A program made the position numbers and the translations under genes. This document shows positions 11,172 to 24,027 of a DNA stretch of 64,000 nt, piece after piece. This DNA is from Paramecium pentaurelia. Lineage: Eukaryota; Ciliophora; Oligohymenophorea; Peniculida; Parameciidae. Location of the stretch: contig CAJJDO010000005.1 of assembly GCA_905183005.1 (NCBI GenBank), forward strand, positions 205,630 to 269,629. The letters run 5' to 3'. The notes under the pieces are model-generated. The model had not been told where the DNA came from. It saw only the letters and a program-made list of their open reading frames with translations, and did no database searches. Each line of letters begins with the position of its first letter. Positions within the stretch are counted from its first letter, which is position 1.

Positions 11172-12505
11172 TCATTTTTATTACAAGAAACTTGGTGAAT
11201 CAAAACCTGATACTTCATGAAGTATTGATTATGATTAAATCATTAAACTACTGTATTTAAGTTTGACTGCTGAATTCAATTCTCCTTCTATTACATCCAT
11301 TTCTAATTCATTCTTTATAGATTATAATTATTGTAACTATTATTCTGTTTATTCAATTCTTTGATTAATTTCTTTTAATTTAATTCTTTTAAATTAAACT
11401 AATCTATCTAAACTATCCTCTTCAAAATGAATAAAAATTACATCTAAATTAATTACTCCACTTTTTCTAGCTCTTATAGTATTTTAAAAGTTTTCTCTTT
11501 CTTAAGAACTTCCAAAATAAGCATAATTTAACTATTTACCAACATGTAATCCTAAACATGTTTAACATTAAGTTTCTTCCATATAAAATTGATCTGACAT
11601 ATAAGGTATTATTGTAACATAATTTTATGGATATTTATGTTAAACTATATTGTTTTAACCTAAACTAATATAATATGTAAAATTTCCATGCAATGGAGTT
11701 GATAAATAATCACCAATAATTCTACCTTTATATGTTAGTAAAGGTGAAGGAGGAATAACTCTATCATTTCTTATTAATTTAAAGGTTGATTGTTACACAA
11801 CTTTTAAGCTCTAAAATATTTAATATTATTATTACATTTTCTTGTTCTATCATTTTAGCTCTAAAATCAGAATCATTAGGATTAATAAAATGAGACATTA
11901 CTTTTATTTCTAGATCTTTTGCAATAGCAAAACGAAAAACCTCAGCTATATAGTTTCTTTATTCCTAATATCTAGCTCTATAGATTATGCATTTATTATT
12001 ATTTGTTACTATTATTTCATCTAATTAGAATCCATAAGTTACTTTCTAAATAATCAAATATATTATACTTCTAATTAAACAAAATGAATAATTTTAGTTT
12101 ATTCTCCATCATATATTTCACAATAAACATGATCAATAAAGTTAAAAAATAATACTAATAATTTCTTTTTGAGGAATACATCGAACGCTACCCATGGATA
12201 TAATCTTCTGGCTAAATTAAGTTTTAGAACATACACATTTATTAAAGACTTTACTCAAAAGTTATAGGTTAATATAGTAAAGATCGCAAACCTAAAACAT
12301 AAAAATATTAATCCTTAAATTATAACCCAAATTATTTGCAAGACATTATTTTTTACTTAGTATCTTTTTATGAATATTTTATGATATTGTTTAGATTAAA
12401 ACTTTTAGGATAATTGCTGATACTAAATAATTTTGGATTATATGAAAATTCTGGATCACATATTCTTTTCTCAAGAGTATTCTCTTCTTTGGCTTTCTGA
12501 ATCAT
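11172..12505 (-). CDS. Unknown protein, 5' exon structure uncertain
   Basis: The 3' two thirds read well after introns at 12046-12068 and 11811-11835: a protein with blocks YDGEQTKIIHFVQLEKVTYG, CIIYRARYQEQRNYIAEVF, LLTYKGRIIGDYLSTPLHG, YVTIIPYMSDQFYMEETQ and CLGLHVGKQLNYAYFGSS, closing with a coiled coil and the C-terminus SGFDSPSFLQQK. I do not recognise it. Upstream of 12150 several frames stay open and at least three splice patterns are possible; one frame has a membrane-like helix and an in-frame TGA at 12255-12257. ATG at 12505 (MIQKAKEEN) is one possible start. The gene is convergent with the UBX gene and follows a secreted-protein gene on the same strand. Confidence 0.55.
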
Positions 12506-12659
12506 TTAACTTAATTGTAAGTCTTGCTAAAAAGATAATTTGAAATAGGAGAACAATCCATAGAAATTGAAATTCTCACTATTTTATATAAATGTATAAT
12601 CCATTTAATAAAATAATAGAGCTTTAATGTTCTTTCTCTTAATCAATATTTATTAATAA

Positions 12660-13330
12660 TCATTGTTTTTCAGCTATTCCATCTGGTCCTACTTTATATT
12701 CTTCATTCTCACCATCTATTGTTATAACTTTGACACCACTTACTTTTCCATTTTAACAGTTATCTCTAATAATTTCTAAGTCTTTAATCTATCCTTTAAT
12801 CTTAATAACTGTAACAGGAGAATTAGTGCATTACTATTTACAATTATTTAGATTATTAACATATTCCTTTAACAGTTTACATAATTCCTTTTTTGCTTAA
12901 GCTCTTTCTTCAGGATCTATTAAATGTATATTCAATTTTTACTTTCAGAATCTAAACCTTTGCATTATTCTTTCAATAATTAAACTTATGCTAATCCAAT
13001 TTTACTTTTAGTTAAAGGTAATTCTAATTTATGTAATTTTTTCATCAATTTTTTTCCAGAAATTTAGGTTTGAACTTCTAGAAATGAACTTGATTTTTAT
13101 GATAATAGATGTTCCATAGATTTTAATATTTTAATATCATGAGTAATAGCTTTTTAATGTTTTAATAAGTCTTCCCATTATTACATTTATTTTTCAATCA
13201 AAGATATTTGATCATTCTTTGTACAATCTACACTTTTCACATCAAATTTTGCTAGTTCTTCTAAAGACATCATTTAATCTGTAAAAGCATAAGCACTTAA
13301 ACACAAAAATATAGTTATTAGCAATTTCAT
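12660..13330 (-). CDS. Predicted secreted coiled-coil protein
   Basis: A 214-residue protein with a 26-base intron at 12917-12942. It opens with a clear signal peptide, MKLLITIFLCLSAYAF, with a likely cleavage after AYA. The mature part is mostly helical with heptads (KQMQQWEDLLKHQKAIT) and several cysteines (VDCTKND, KEQCKGLD, KELCKLL, NNCKQQCTNSP, DNCQNGKVSG). It ends in a small beta-rich segment, GVKVITIDGENEEYKVGPDG. Secreted, helical, Cys-containing proteins in Paramecium include trichocyst matrix proteins, but I see none of their diagnostic blocks, so the exact family is left open. Confidence 0.7.
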
Positions 13331-13413
13331 TAAATAAATAACAAAAATCGATAATTGATAATTACAAAAAGACTCATATACAAAAAAAAATCAGGTTTTT
13401 TTAATTCATTTAT

Positions 13414-13941
13414 TCACTTATTCAAATATTCAAGTAGTTAATCTTCATCAAATGTAGTCTAAGACCATTTATTGACTTTATCAATTTCAATTTCTTCCTC
13501 TGTATAACATTTCTTTGTTAAAATCTATAATGGTTTAACATTTATTTTTCTATAACTAGTTTATTTTGTTTTATCTCGAATGTCTAATTTTTTACTGCTC
13601 AATAAAACTATTTGCTATTATTTAGGATATTTTTCAGAAGGTGTACATAATTATCCAATTGCTCCAAAGCTATTAAATTTATTCAAAATAGATGGTTAGG
13701 AAAGTCTTTGAGATTAACAATTTTCTGATTTTTATTAATTGCTCTTCAGTGATTTCTGAACAGAGGTAACAAATATCGGTGGTAAGGATTTTATTATAAG
13801 TGGTTTCTTTAAAACCTAAGATAATGAGATTTGCTTATATTTTCTATGCAATTACATGTTAGCCTTGTTTCTTTCAGATAAAATCATATATAAAATTAAA
13901 AATATTTTACAGGTAATAATACTCGATTTATTCAAACTCAT
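13414..13941 (-). CDS. Unknown basic protein
   Basis: An intronless frame of 175 residues starting MSLNKSSIITCK. It has an uncharged stretch near the N-terminus (CKIFLILYMIL), which could be a membrane anchor or an unspliced intron, since the DNA there is GTAAAA...AAAG. The rest is basic and Ser/Gln-rich with short patterns such as KPLIIKSLPPIFVTS and KKLDIRDKTKQTSYRK, and it ends acidic (WSQTTFDEDQLLEYLNK). No known domain. Freedom from TGA and sensible composition support a gene; function is unknown. Confidence 0.55.
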
Positions 13942-14758
13942 TAAGATACAGGAAATGTGATATACGAATAATTTACACCTAGAAAATAAACCTTTTTTAA
14001 ATATTATAGAATAAAAATACTTTCTTAAAAAAATATGAACTGTTATATATAAATTTTTGATAAATTTAAGTCTTTATTTGAAATTTATTATATTATCATA
14101 TAGTAAGAATCCAATATATTAATATATTCTTAAGATAACTTCATATTTAATTAAATATTTCTGTTTATATTGCATATTCAAATTAAGTATTATTTATTAT
14201 AATTTATTAGGTCTATTCAGAGTAATTGGTTGGAATTTCTTGATGTAAAACATCCTTTATTATATGTAATACATTTTTGTTCCTTTCAAAAATTTTGAGT
14301 TAATTATATATTATCTTATATAATAAAAAAATAAAATATATTATATATTATGTAGGTTAATTAAAATTAAAAAATACAAAGTAGAATTAAAATAATTTCT
14401 AAATCTAATATTATATTAATAATTAGATAATACTTTATAAAATCATTTTACTTTTATTATTACTAATAAATTAGTTGATTTAATTTATAATAATTAGTAT
14501 TTTAAATATTAATTAATTTAAATGAATTGAAAACTATAAAAGATCATGAGTTTCTTATGATACAATTATTATTATTTTTACTTAATGATTATCTCAAGTA
14601 TATAAATAATGATTATTTAATTATTTATGATTCTATTTTATATTATTTAGCTAAGAAGCTAATAATTTCCATCTTTTATAATAAGGTATTTAATAAAAAA
14701 TGATGCTTTTATTTGATCAAAGTTTGATTGACCAATTGCAGAATTAAAATTAATAACA
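13942..14758. other. Intergenic between divergent genes
   Basis: About 800 AT-rich bases. I checked for coding and RNA features and saw nothing convincing. It should carry the promoters of the flanking divergent genes. Confidence 0.45.
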
Positions 14759-16708
14759 ATGTCAAAAGAATAAAAATTGAATTCTAAACTTCTTAAAAAC
14801 ATTCATCAACAATCTTTACAGGAATATCAGTAGCAATCAACTAACTAAAATTCAATTTAAATATAAATTAATACAATGAATGATTATTTGAGAATAGAAA
14901 ATAAATAATAGGAAAATGAAAATGATATAATAGATTTTACAAAATAAAATTTAGAAAATCAATTTAAATAATAATATGTTACAAATATTAAATCCTAATT
15001 AAAATAGATAATAATTTCTAAAATTCCTTTTCCTTAAATTTTAGCCTTTATTAAAATAACAGAAAGAAGAGCTCAAATAAATTACAAAGCTAAATTAGTA
15101 ACTTCCTTAAATTAGATTCTCTCAAAATATAATCCAAAAATTTAAGATATTGATCAATTGAATTTAAACTTTAATCCTATAGATGATGAGGAGATTATTC
15201 TAAATATATTGATTTTATTAGAAGAGTTTTTTAATAAAAATAGATCCATTAAATTAAGTAATTTTACTTAATCTGAAATAAAAGCAATGATGAAAGTGTT
15301 TCATAAAGCAAAAGAATTTAATGTCTATAATACATTTAAAAAAAAATCATTAACATTTATTTTAATAGTCTAAACTATTAAGTTGATGTCATTTTATTTA
15401 AATAACTAAATTGATTGTCTTGATTAACAATCAATTAAAAATTGTCAAGATTCATTTTGTATTGAATTACAATAAGATTCAATAGAGGAAAACAAATTAA
15501 TAGATTTTGAAAAATCAAAAGAATCACTTTAGGTTATTATATTAAATCAAAATAAATTAAAGTAGTAACATTAACCCATTAATTCTAATGTTTAATAAGG
15601 TCATGAATTTAATAGATTTGAAAAAATGGAGGATTTTACAATTAAGATTTTAATATTGAGATTAAATGAATTATAGTTTCCTTTTCCAGAAATTTTGAAA
15701 AGAATTAAGTTAACTTATAAGAGTAAGGATTTTGCAATACTAGATTAAAAGGGTATGTTAACTATTCATCCAGATTTCGAGTTAATTAAGTAAATATGTG
15801 CTGTCCCTTAATTACAAAAATTTTCATAAGAATTATAATTGCCAATGCTATGTTAATTTGTACCGAAAAAGATTAGGTAGATAATAATTTAAAAATATTA
15901 ACAATATCAAAATAAATCTATATTAAATGCAATGGAGGATATGATTATTGTAATTAAAAATAAATAATCTGAATGTTATGATGAATTACTAAGAATATAT
16001 AGAGATGAAAAATTTAATATATTTCTTTAATCTATTTGGAATATTTGTGGAGATTAAATAAAAGTTATATTATAAAATAAAGTAGATAGTCATAAATTAT
16101 TCTAAGAATTTGGAAGTAATATTTTAAGAATTGGAACAATGCTTTTTGAAATAAAACAAAACATAGGTAATAATTTGGATTGTGATCAAATAGGAGCTAA
16201 AAATATTAGATAAATATGTATAAAATAAAATATGTAATCTCCTTTGCTCAAGATATTTTTTAGTCGATTAACTTAAGTTTAAAAAGCTTTTCCTTTAATG
16301 CTTAAACTTCTTCATTTTTCTAATTTCAATGTCATTTTAGTAAATAGAAAATTTTGTTTAGAAGAAATTGCTCAAAATAAATTATTTATAGAATTTATGA
16401 AAAATAAGTTTAATTTTGATATTGAATAATAAAAACCATCAGAAAGAGTTGAATTAGTATTTTTTACAAATAAATTCATTGCTGAACCTGAATCATCAGA
16501 AACTTGGCCTAAAATTATTATGTCTTAATTATAATTAATTTATTAAAAAAGAAAGAAATATGAATAATTAATAAGGGAAGCCGTTGAAACTAAAGCATAT
16601 AAATAAAATATAAAAGAATTAGGTGCAATTTAGGAATAATAAGATGTTAGAGCTAAAATTAAGGAACTATTATTATTGATTTATGATTTTATAGTAAACT
16701 AGAATTGA
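14759..16708 (+). CDS. Unknown 649-residue protein with repeated FPFP motif
   Basis: A single exon of 649 residues, the longest uninterrupted frame in the window. The N-terminus is polar and Gln-rich. Two related segments carry FPFPQILAFIKITERR (about residue 96) and FPFPEILKRIKLTYKS (about residue 310), which suggests an internal duplication. The C-terminal half is alpha-helical (LLRIYRDEKFNIFLQSIW, LLKIFFSRLTQVQKAFPLML) and ends in a charged coiled coil. No catalytic motif, signal peptide or membrane helix is visible. I cannot name the family. It precedes a HECT ligase on the same strand by 157 bases; no functional link is shown. Confidence 0.7.
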
Positions 16709-16865
16709 TTTAGTTATGAATTTAATATAGTTTATATATATATTTGATTATATTTTGATATATAATTTTTATAAATTAATGATAAGTAAATTCAATAAAT
16801 AAAGCTTCTTGCAATAAAAAAAAGAAGAGAAGTAATCTAGAGAGTTGGAAAGGAAAAAAATTGAA

Positions 16866-19647
16866 ATGGCATCCAAAATTTTTATATTTTATAAAAATAC
16901 AAAAATTTGCAATGATTTAAAACAATCGATAATTTAATAGTATCTACCAAAAATCTAAACAGCTCTATCAGTTCAATTTATGAAAGATCTAGTATTTATA
17001 AATATTATATTAGCAAACATTTTACAAAGTCTGTAACATAACACTAAATAAATGTCCAGAATTTTTAAAACCCTTTTTTCTTTTAAATAAAAAGAATGTC
17101 TTAAATAATGAAACCTATGTTTTAAATATGCTTCAACTATTTAGTGGATGCTTGTAAATTTAGTAGAATAACTTTGTTATTAATTTATTTAAAGGAAACC
17201 AATTTTTAATAAATAGACTGCATGTACTAATAAATAAATATATTTTTAGTTTTCCAAAGCCATATTACTTGGGTTTTATTTGATTCAAACATCAAAATAA
17301 GCTAGTAATTTTATTAAATCTATAAATGAAATATTGATTTCAATTCATCAATTACTAAATGTTAATTAGATAGGTAGAAATTATTATTATTTTAGATTAA
17401 TTTTATGGTTAATTCTAAAGATTAGAGACTTAAATCTTATAATGTAATTTGCCATAATTAATAGTATAGAAAGGATTTGAAACATTTATATTTTACTATT
17501 TAAATTTGAAAAGAAATGAATAAGAAGTTTGGGATTTAGGGTTTAATTATGTAATGTTAATAGAATAAAACAATTCATTTGATTTTTGTGAATTGATGAA
17601 TCATATTAAAAAATCTTAGTAATATAATTAGCTAATTTCAATTGTATTTACTTCTGAATAGGAAATATAATAAATAAGAAAATTGTTTAATAAGTTACAA
17701 ACTTTAAAAATTCTAAATAGTGAATTATTATTTGAAATCCTAACCTAATTATTGCAGGTTTTAGAGTAGAATTATTATAAAATGAATTTATTTTCAGATT
17801 TTAAAAATTTATAATATCTAAATAATTCAGAACATAAAAAATTAAAAATATTAAGAAAAAAAAAAGAATTTATCTAATTTATAGATTAATTAAATTTTTC
17901 AAAACTTTTAAGTTTATTAAAAAATTAATAATTGATAGACTAAAGTTAAATAAGTAAATTTATATACTATTTAATTAATATTGGGTAAAATAGAAAATTA
18001 GAAATTATCTAATAGATGTAAAAATTAAGATACATAGATAATTATTTAACTAAATATTTACTTTATTTATCTAATTTAAAAGATTTTGAAATGATTCCTC
18101 CTGAATCTATATCTGTGTATTGTTATATTAAGGCTTATGAATTCTAATTATTGGATGATAAAGAATTTAAAAATATTGCTCTTAAGAATGAAATAGTAAA
18201 GAAAGAATTTATTGAAATATTTGGATTTATCATTTAATATACAAAGATTTGTATATAAAATAATATTAATTAACACATTTATAAGGAACTTAAATTGTTT
18301 ATAAGAGAAATATTTGATAGAAATTAGATTTTAAATTTTTATGAATGGAAATATGAAAAAATGAAAATAAATAATCATCTACCTATTTTTTCATTGTTTT
18401 CATAGAGAATTTAAAAGTTTAATTAATATTTGCAAGAAGATAAAAATTAATTCAATAGAAATATATTAGCTTTAATTACTTATGATGAATTTGGAGAACC
18501 AATTGTTAAATAAAATATGAAGATTGTTATTAGAAGAGGATAAGAATTTTAGGATGCATTTGATTAATTAGAAAAAAAATAATTAAAGAATATGTTTCAT
18601 GTGTAATTTGTAAATCAAATGGGTATTCCAGAAGATGGAATTGATGCTGGAGGAGTGACAAAAGAGTTTATAACAAGAGTAACTAATTAAGCATTGGATC
18701 CAGCATTTGGTTTATTCATTGAGACTCCAGAAAAGACTTTGATTCCTAATCCTGCTTTTATGAAGGAAGAAAAATAGTATAATTTATTATATAATTAGAA
18801 AATATGCATTTATTGGTAAAATAATAGGTAAAGCTATATATGAAGGAGTTCTTATTGAAAAGGTCTTAAATTAAGTGTTTCTAAATTAGGTTTTAGGAAT
18901 AACAAATACAATTAATGATTTTCGATTTTATGATTCAGAATAATATCATAGAATTTGTAATTTAAAGAATCAAGATGTAACTGATTTTGGATTAACTTTT
19001 TCAATTACTTAAGAGTTTTATGGATAGATCATAGAATTTGATTTAATACCAAATGGGAGATAGATAAATGTGACTAATGATAATAAAATATAGTACATAA
19101 ATTTGTATTGCCATTTTAGATTGAATAAATAGGTAAAGTATAATAATAATAGTATAGATAAAAGAATAAAGTTAATTTTTTAGGGAAGGACTTGAATAAG
19201 TGATAGATCCTGAGTAATTCAAATTATTTACTAATCAGGAATTATAATTATTAATATCAGGATAGCCAGTTATTGATATTTAAGATTTGATTTCTAATAC
19301 AAAATACCAAGGGTATTTACCTTAAGATAAGACAATCCAAGATCTATGGAGTGTTGTAAATGATTTCGAATATGAACAACAGAGTTAGTTTTTGTTCTTC
19401 TTTTCTTCTTGCTCCAGAGCTCCCACTTAAGTATATTTAATTATTTATAATATAGGGTTTTAAAAGTTTAGAACCTCCTTTTATGATTTAAAAAGTACCA
19501 ATTTTATATCCAAATGAAATATAGAAATTACCAACTGCTTCTACTTGCTTTAATATCCTAAAATTGCCTGATTATAAAAATAAAGACATTCTCAGAGAAA
19601 AATTAGTTAAAGCTATTAGTTCAAATACAGGATTTGAGTTAACATGA
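16866..19647 (+). CDS. HECT-domain E3 ubiquitin ligase
   Basis: With six introns (16992-17013, 17119-17144, 17374-17395, 18777-18798, 19133-19157, 19431-19455) the gene gives 879 residues. The C-terminal 350 residues are a HECT domain: FVNQMGIPEDGIDAGGVTKE (N-lobe, the G-x-D-x-GG-V-x-(K/R)-E-F block), YAFIGKIIGKAIYEGVLIE, and at the end LPTASTCFNILKLPDY, where the Cys in TCF is the catalytic thioester residue, followed by LREKLVKAIS near the C-terminus. HECT enzymes accept ubiquitin from an E2 on this Cys and pass it to the substrate. The upstream 500 residues are helical without a named substrate-binding domain, so the target is unknown. General layout is most like UBE3A-type ligases. The start MASKIFIFYKN is the first ATG that joins to the spliced frame. 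Confidence 0.9.
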
Positions 19648-19740
19648 ATTATAGTAAATTGATATTATAACATAAATAAATAATATATATTTATGTAATA
19701 GTAACTTCTGAATCCTATTGCAAATGTCAATGAGAAATAC

Positions 19741-22700
19741 ATGATTAAGTAATTATTTATACTAGTCAACCAGTATTAATGGGAACGACATTTTACCAAA
19801 TAGTGGTAGAAAATCTTCTTAGTATGATGAAAGACCTTCAGAATAACGAAGAAGAGAAGAATAAAAATAAGAGTTATCTCATTATAGAGATTTATGTGAA
19901 CAATTGAATAAAGAGAATTTGTTACTTAAATCATTCCAAATAGAAAATAATGAGTTAAAATAAAAATAATTACTAATGAATGTTGAGTTATCAGCTGCTT
20001 AATAGGAACTCTCAAGAATTAGAAACCAATTTGGATCTCAATAATAAACTGATAGACAAGTATAAAAGATTTAATAAGGTATTTTATGACAGCAATTTCA
20101 TAGATAATTTAAATTTGTAATAGTAAATTAATGAGTTAAACAAATAAAAGCAGAATTTAGAATCAGAACTTAAATTATTCAAAGAAAACCGTTTAACTTA
20201 AACTATTGAAATAACAGATATGAATGTATCATAATATTAGAGAAAAATAAAAGAGATGGAAGAAGATATTTAAATATTGATTGAAGATTATAATAGTAGT
20301 TAAGAAAAATTAGAAAAAGCATTAAATGAATAAAAATAATAATTCAAATCTGACATTGATTAACTAAGAAGTTAAAACTAGTTGTTGTCTGCAGAGATTT
20401 CAGGATGGCAATAAAGGTATAATAATTTAGAAATAATGAAGAATGAATTATCAAACAAAATAATTATTTTAGAAAAAGAAAATTAATAATTAATATATAA
20501 AAGTAAATATGAAGAATCATAGATTAATCTTGATAATATATCCTAATTGAAAGATTAGATTAATTAATAAACTAAATAGATTTCAAATTTAAAAGCAGAA
20601 TTATAATTAAAATAATAAAGTGAATCTTAATTAATTTATGAATAACACAATATGAAATAAAAATTAGAGTAATTTTAAAATTAAACTATAAATTCATAAA
20701 AAGTAGAAAATCAATAATATAAAAATGAAATTTCTAAATTAAAATAATAAATAGAATAATTGCAATTAGAACTTTAAGAAAATGAATATTAAAGAAATAA
20801 AAAATCAAATTTAAAAGAAGAATAATCAATATTATAGATTAATTCTTAATTAGAAGAAATTTAAAGATTAAAAGATAAATTATAATATTAAGAAGAGCAA
20901 TATACAAAGAGATTAAAAGATTAAGAAAATCATTTTTAAATTGAAATTAAAAGTATTAATGAGAAATATGTATTGTTATAAAATGAAATGAATTGTAAAC
21001 CTTAATCTTATGAAGAGAGTAGAATTAAATTTTAAACATAATTAGAAGTTAATAATTATGAAGCATAAACAGAAAAATTAAAAAGAGATATTAGATAAAT
21101 GGAATAATAAATGAAAGAACATGATATATAAACAAAACTTTGGTAGGAAAAGTTTTATGAATAACAGACATAAAATGAAGATATGAGATACAAATATCAA
21201 GAACTAAGAAATTAAATTAGTTAATATCTTAGTTATAAAACTTAAAATGAATATGATTAAAAGACCATTCATAACTTAGAAGCTTTAGTAGAAGAATAAT
21301 AGAATATAATGCATACATTATATTAAAAAGAATAACATTATAAAGAGACAATCACAAAATATATTTAAAAAATAGAAGAAATATAATATATAAATAATGA
21401 GGAATAAGAAAATTAAATTTAATAGATGTAATTTTAATTAGATCAATTATAAATTAAAGTTAAAGAATAAGAAGCTTAATTAAACATTAAATCTACATAA
21501 TGTTTTGATCTTGAAACAAAAATTGAAATTGAAAAACTCAAATTTTCAGAAAGAGAAATATTAATATCAAAATAATAAAAATAAGATAAAAAAAGAATAT
21601 AACAATTAGAATTACAAGTAGAGAATTTTTAAAAAGATTATGCTTTATTAAATCAGAAGAAAAATGAAGTTATCAAAGAATATATTTAAGTTGAAAATTA
21701 ATAGGATAAAGATAGAATTATTTAATTAGAGTAATCTTTATCAAATCTTTAATAAGAATATGTCATAGTAAATTAATAATATATCAGTCTTTAAAATCAA
21801 TATAATACTTAAATTATAAAATAAGAATAAAATAAAGGATTGGAAGAAGATAAAATTAAAATAAGATAATTAGAAGAATAAGTAAGAATACTAAAAGAAC
21901 AATATTTTGAATTGAATTCATTGAAATAATAAGTATTGAAGGAAGTTGTTAAAGAAGTTATTGAAGTTCCATCAGAAGGTGATTAAATATTAATTAAATA
22001 GTTGAGATAAGAATTACAATAATTATAAGCAGAATATATGATATTAAATAATCAAAAGCGAAATTATGTTGAGGTTTAATCTGAAGTTGATAAAAATAGA
22101 ATTAAAGAATTAGAAAGATAATTAATAATTTTAAGACAAGATTATGAGGAAGTTTGTAAAAAGAAATAATCAACAATAACAGAGTTTGTAGAAGTTTCTT
22201 CGAAATTAGATTTATAAAGAATTCAATAATTAGAAAAAATGGTTTAATAATTATAAGAGGAAAATTTAAACTTATAAATTTAATATTCTGAGTAACTTAA
22301 AAAATCAGTTATAATAAATTAAGATTTAGAATAAATTTAAGAACTTTAATTATAAATAACCATTTTGAGAGAGGAAAATAAAAAATTAAATTTCTAATTG
22401 AATTAATAAAGTGAATCATTAAAGAGATCATCTAGTTCTGATTTTTTGAAGATTTAATAATTAGAATAGAAAATTAGAAATTTAGAATAAAATAATTTAG
22501 AATTATAAAAATTATAATCTTAAATTAAAATTGTTAAAGAAACTGTTGAAGTAAGTAAGGATGAAGATTTATTTAAAATTTAACAATTAGAATTATAACT
22601 ATAATTAAAAACAGATGATATGTAATATTTAGAAAAATAATTAAATTTATAAAAGAAAAATGTAGAAGAATTAATATCTGCAAATGAAAAAATGAAATAT

Positions 22701-23966
22701 GAAAATACAAAAATGAGATCATAATTATATGAATTATAATCTTAAGTTGATGAATTATAATATAAAATTAAAGAGAATAGTAAATCTTAAGAAGAAATAA
22801 AATAATATTAATAAATTATTAATTAATATGAATAAAGGGATAAAATGAAAAATGATTCATAAAAAATTATTAGTGAATTAAAGAATAAATTAAATGAATC
22901 AGAAAATCAAATGAAAAGATAATGGGGAGAATTTGAATTAAGCAAATAAGATTATGAATTTAAAATAAAAAGTTAAGAAACAAAATATAATTAATAGATT
23001 TAATAATTATAATAGGAATTATAATTCAAATTATAAACAAGTGAATAAGAAAATTTAATTTGCAAAAATACATGTAAATAAATCTAGATTTAGAATGATG
23101 AAATGTAAAGAGAAATCAAAAGATTATCAGATTTGATAAGACAAAAGAATGATGAAGTAAAAAAACTTAATGAAAATATACAAACATATTCAGTAAAATT
23201 AGAATAATATTAAACAAATTTTTAAGAAAATCAAATATAAATTTAAGATAATGTTGTATTACAAGAAAAAATGTCTTAATTAATGTAACATTGTAATAAA
23301 TTAGAAAATGCATTGAAATAATTTGATGAAGAAAAAAAAATAGAAAATAAAGAACTTCATGAATAATTTAATAAAAAAATAATGGAAGTTTAAGAAATTA
23401 TCTATAAAAAAGATAATGAAATTTAATAATTATCTAATTTTATTGCAAATTAATAGGAATAAATATAAAATTAAGAAATTACTAAAATTCAATAATCTAA
23501 ATAAGATGAGTATATATATATTTCATTAATTTAGTAATTAACAATTTTTGATTGAGTTATAGAATTAATTAAGTATAGTAAAATAAGAATTATTGAGATA
23601 AATAACTTTGAAAGAAGAATATTAAAATAAAAATAATGAATTAATATTAAAAGTAAAATTATTATATTTAATTGTTTTAGATTGCAGAATATGAATAAGG
23701 TAATAGAATTTCTGTTAAACATGATTATTAATTGACTGAAAGACATTAAGGTGCAAGTAGTTTTAGAAATCTTGCTACTATTGATTACAATTTGAATAAT
23801 TCCCAATTATAGAAGGCAAGTTAAATGAGACCTAGAGATTCAACAAGTTTATATAATCCAAAACCAAATAATTTTAATCCACTAAACTCTTCTGTATTAT
23901 TTTATATATATAGAATAGATTATAAAATAAAAAGTTTTTACTCAAAAAAAGAGTTAAATATATTGA
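19741..23966 (+). CDS. Giant coiled-coil protein
   Basis: About 1,363 residues after introns at 19773-19803, 20079-20103, 23510-23534, 23653-23680 and 23894-23918. Nearly the whole chain from residue 40 to 1,270 is continuous heptad-repeat coil rich in Gln, Lys, Glu and Leu, with Gln mostly coded by TAA. In the middle is a motif that recurs with VEV or IEV followed by a coil: EVVKEVIEVPSEGD, NYVEVQSEVDKNR, TEFVEVSSKLD and VKETVEVSKDED. The tail (NSQLQKASQMRPRDSTSL and NPKPNNFNPLN) is polar and unstructured. Such proteins in ciliates are usually basal-body, cortical or centrosomal scaffolds, which is an inference only. The first exon is uncertain: another open frame (SNYLYQSTSINGND) runs through the proposed first intron. 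The 3' end is 61 bases from the convergent kinase gene. Confidence 0.8.
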
Positions 23967-24027
23967 AGGGCATTTGTTTAATAATAATAAATATTTATTG
24001 ATAATATTAAAATACAAGAAGTTAAAT

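Noticed and set aside
11209..11224. A 16-base palindrome ATACTTCATGAAGTAT
   Set aside because: It lies inside the C-terminal coding sequence of the unknown - strand gene and is explained by codons.
17226..17251. An intron-like GTACTAA...TTTTTAG segment in the HECT gene
   Set aside because: Removing it breaks the frame that the other six introns keep open, so it is kept as coding.
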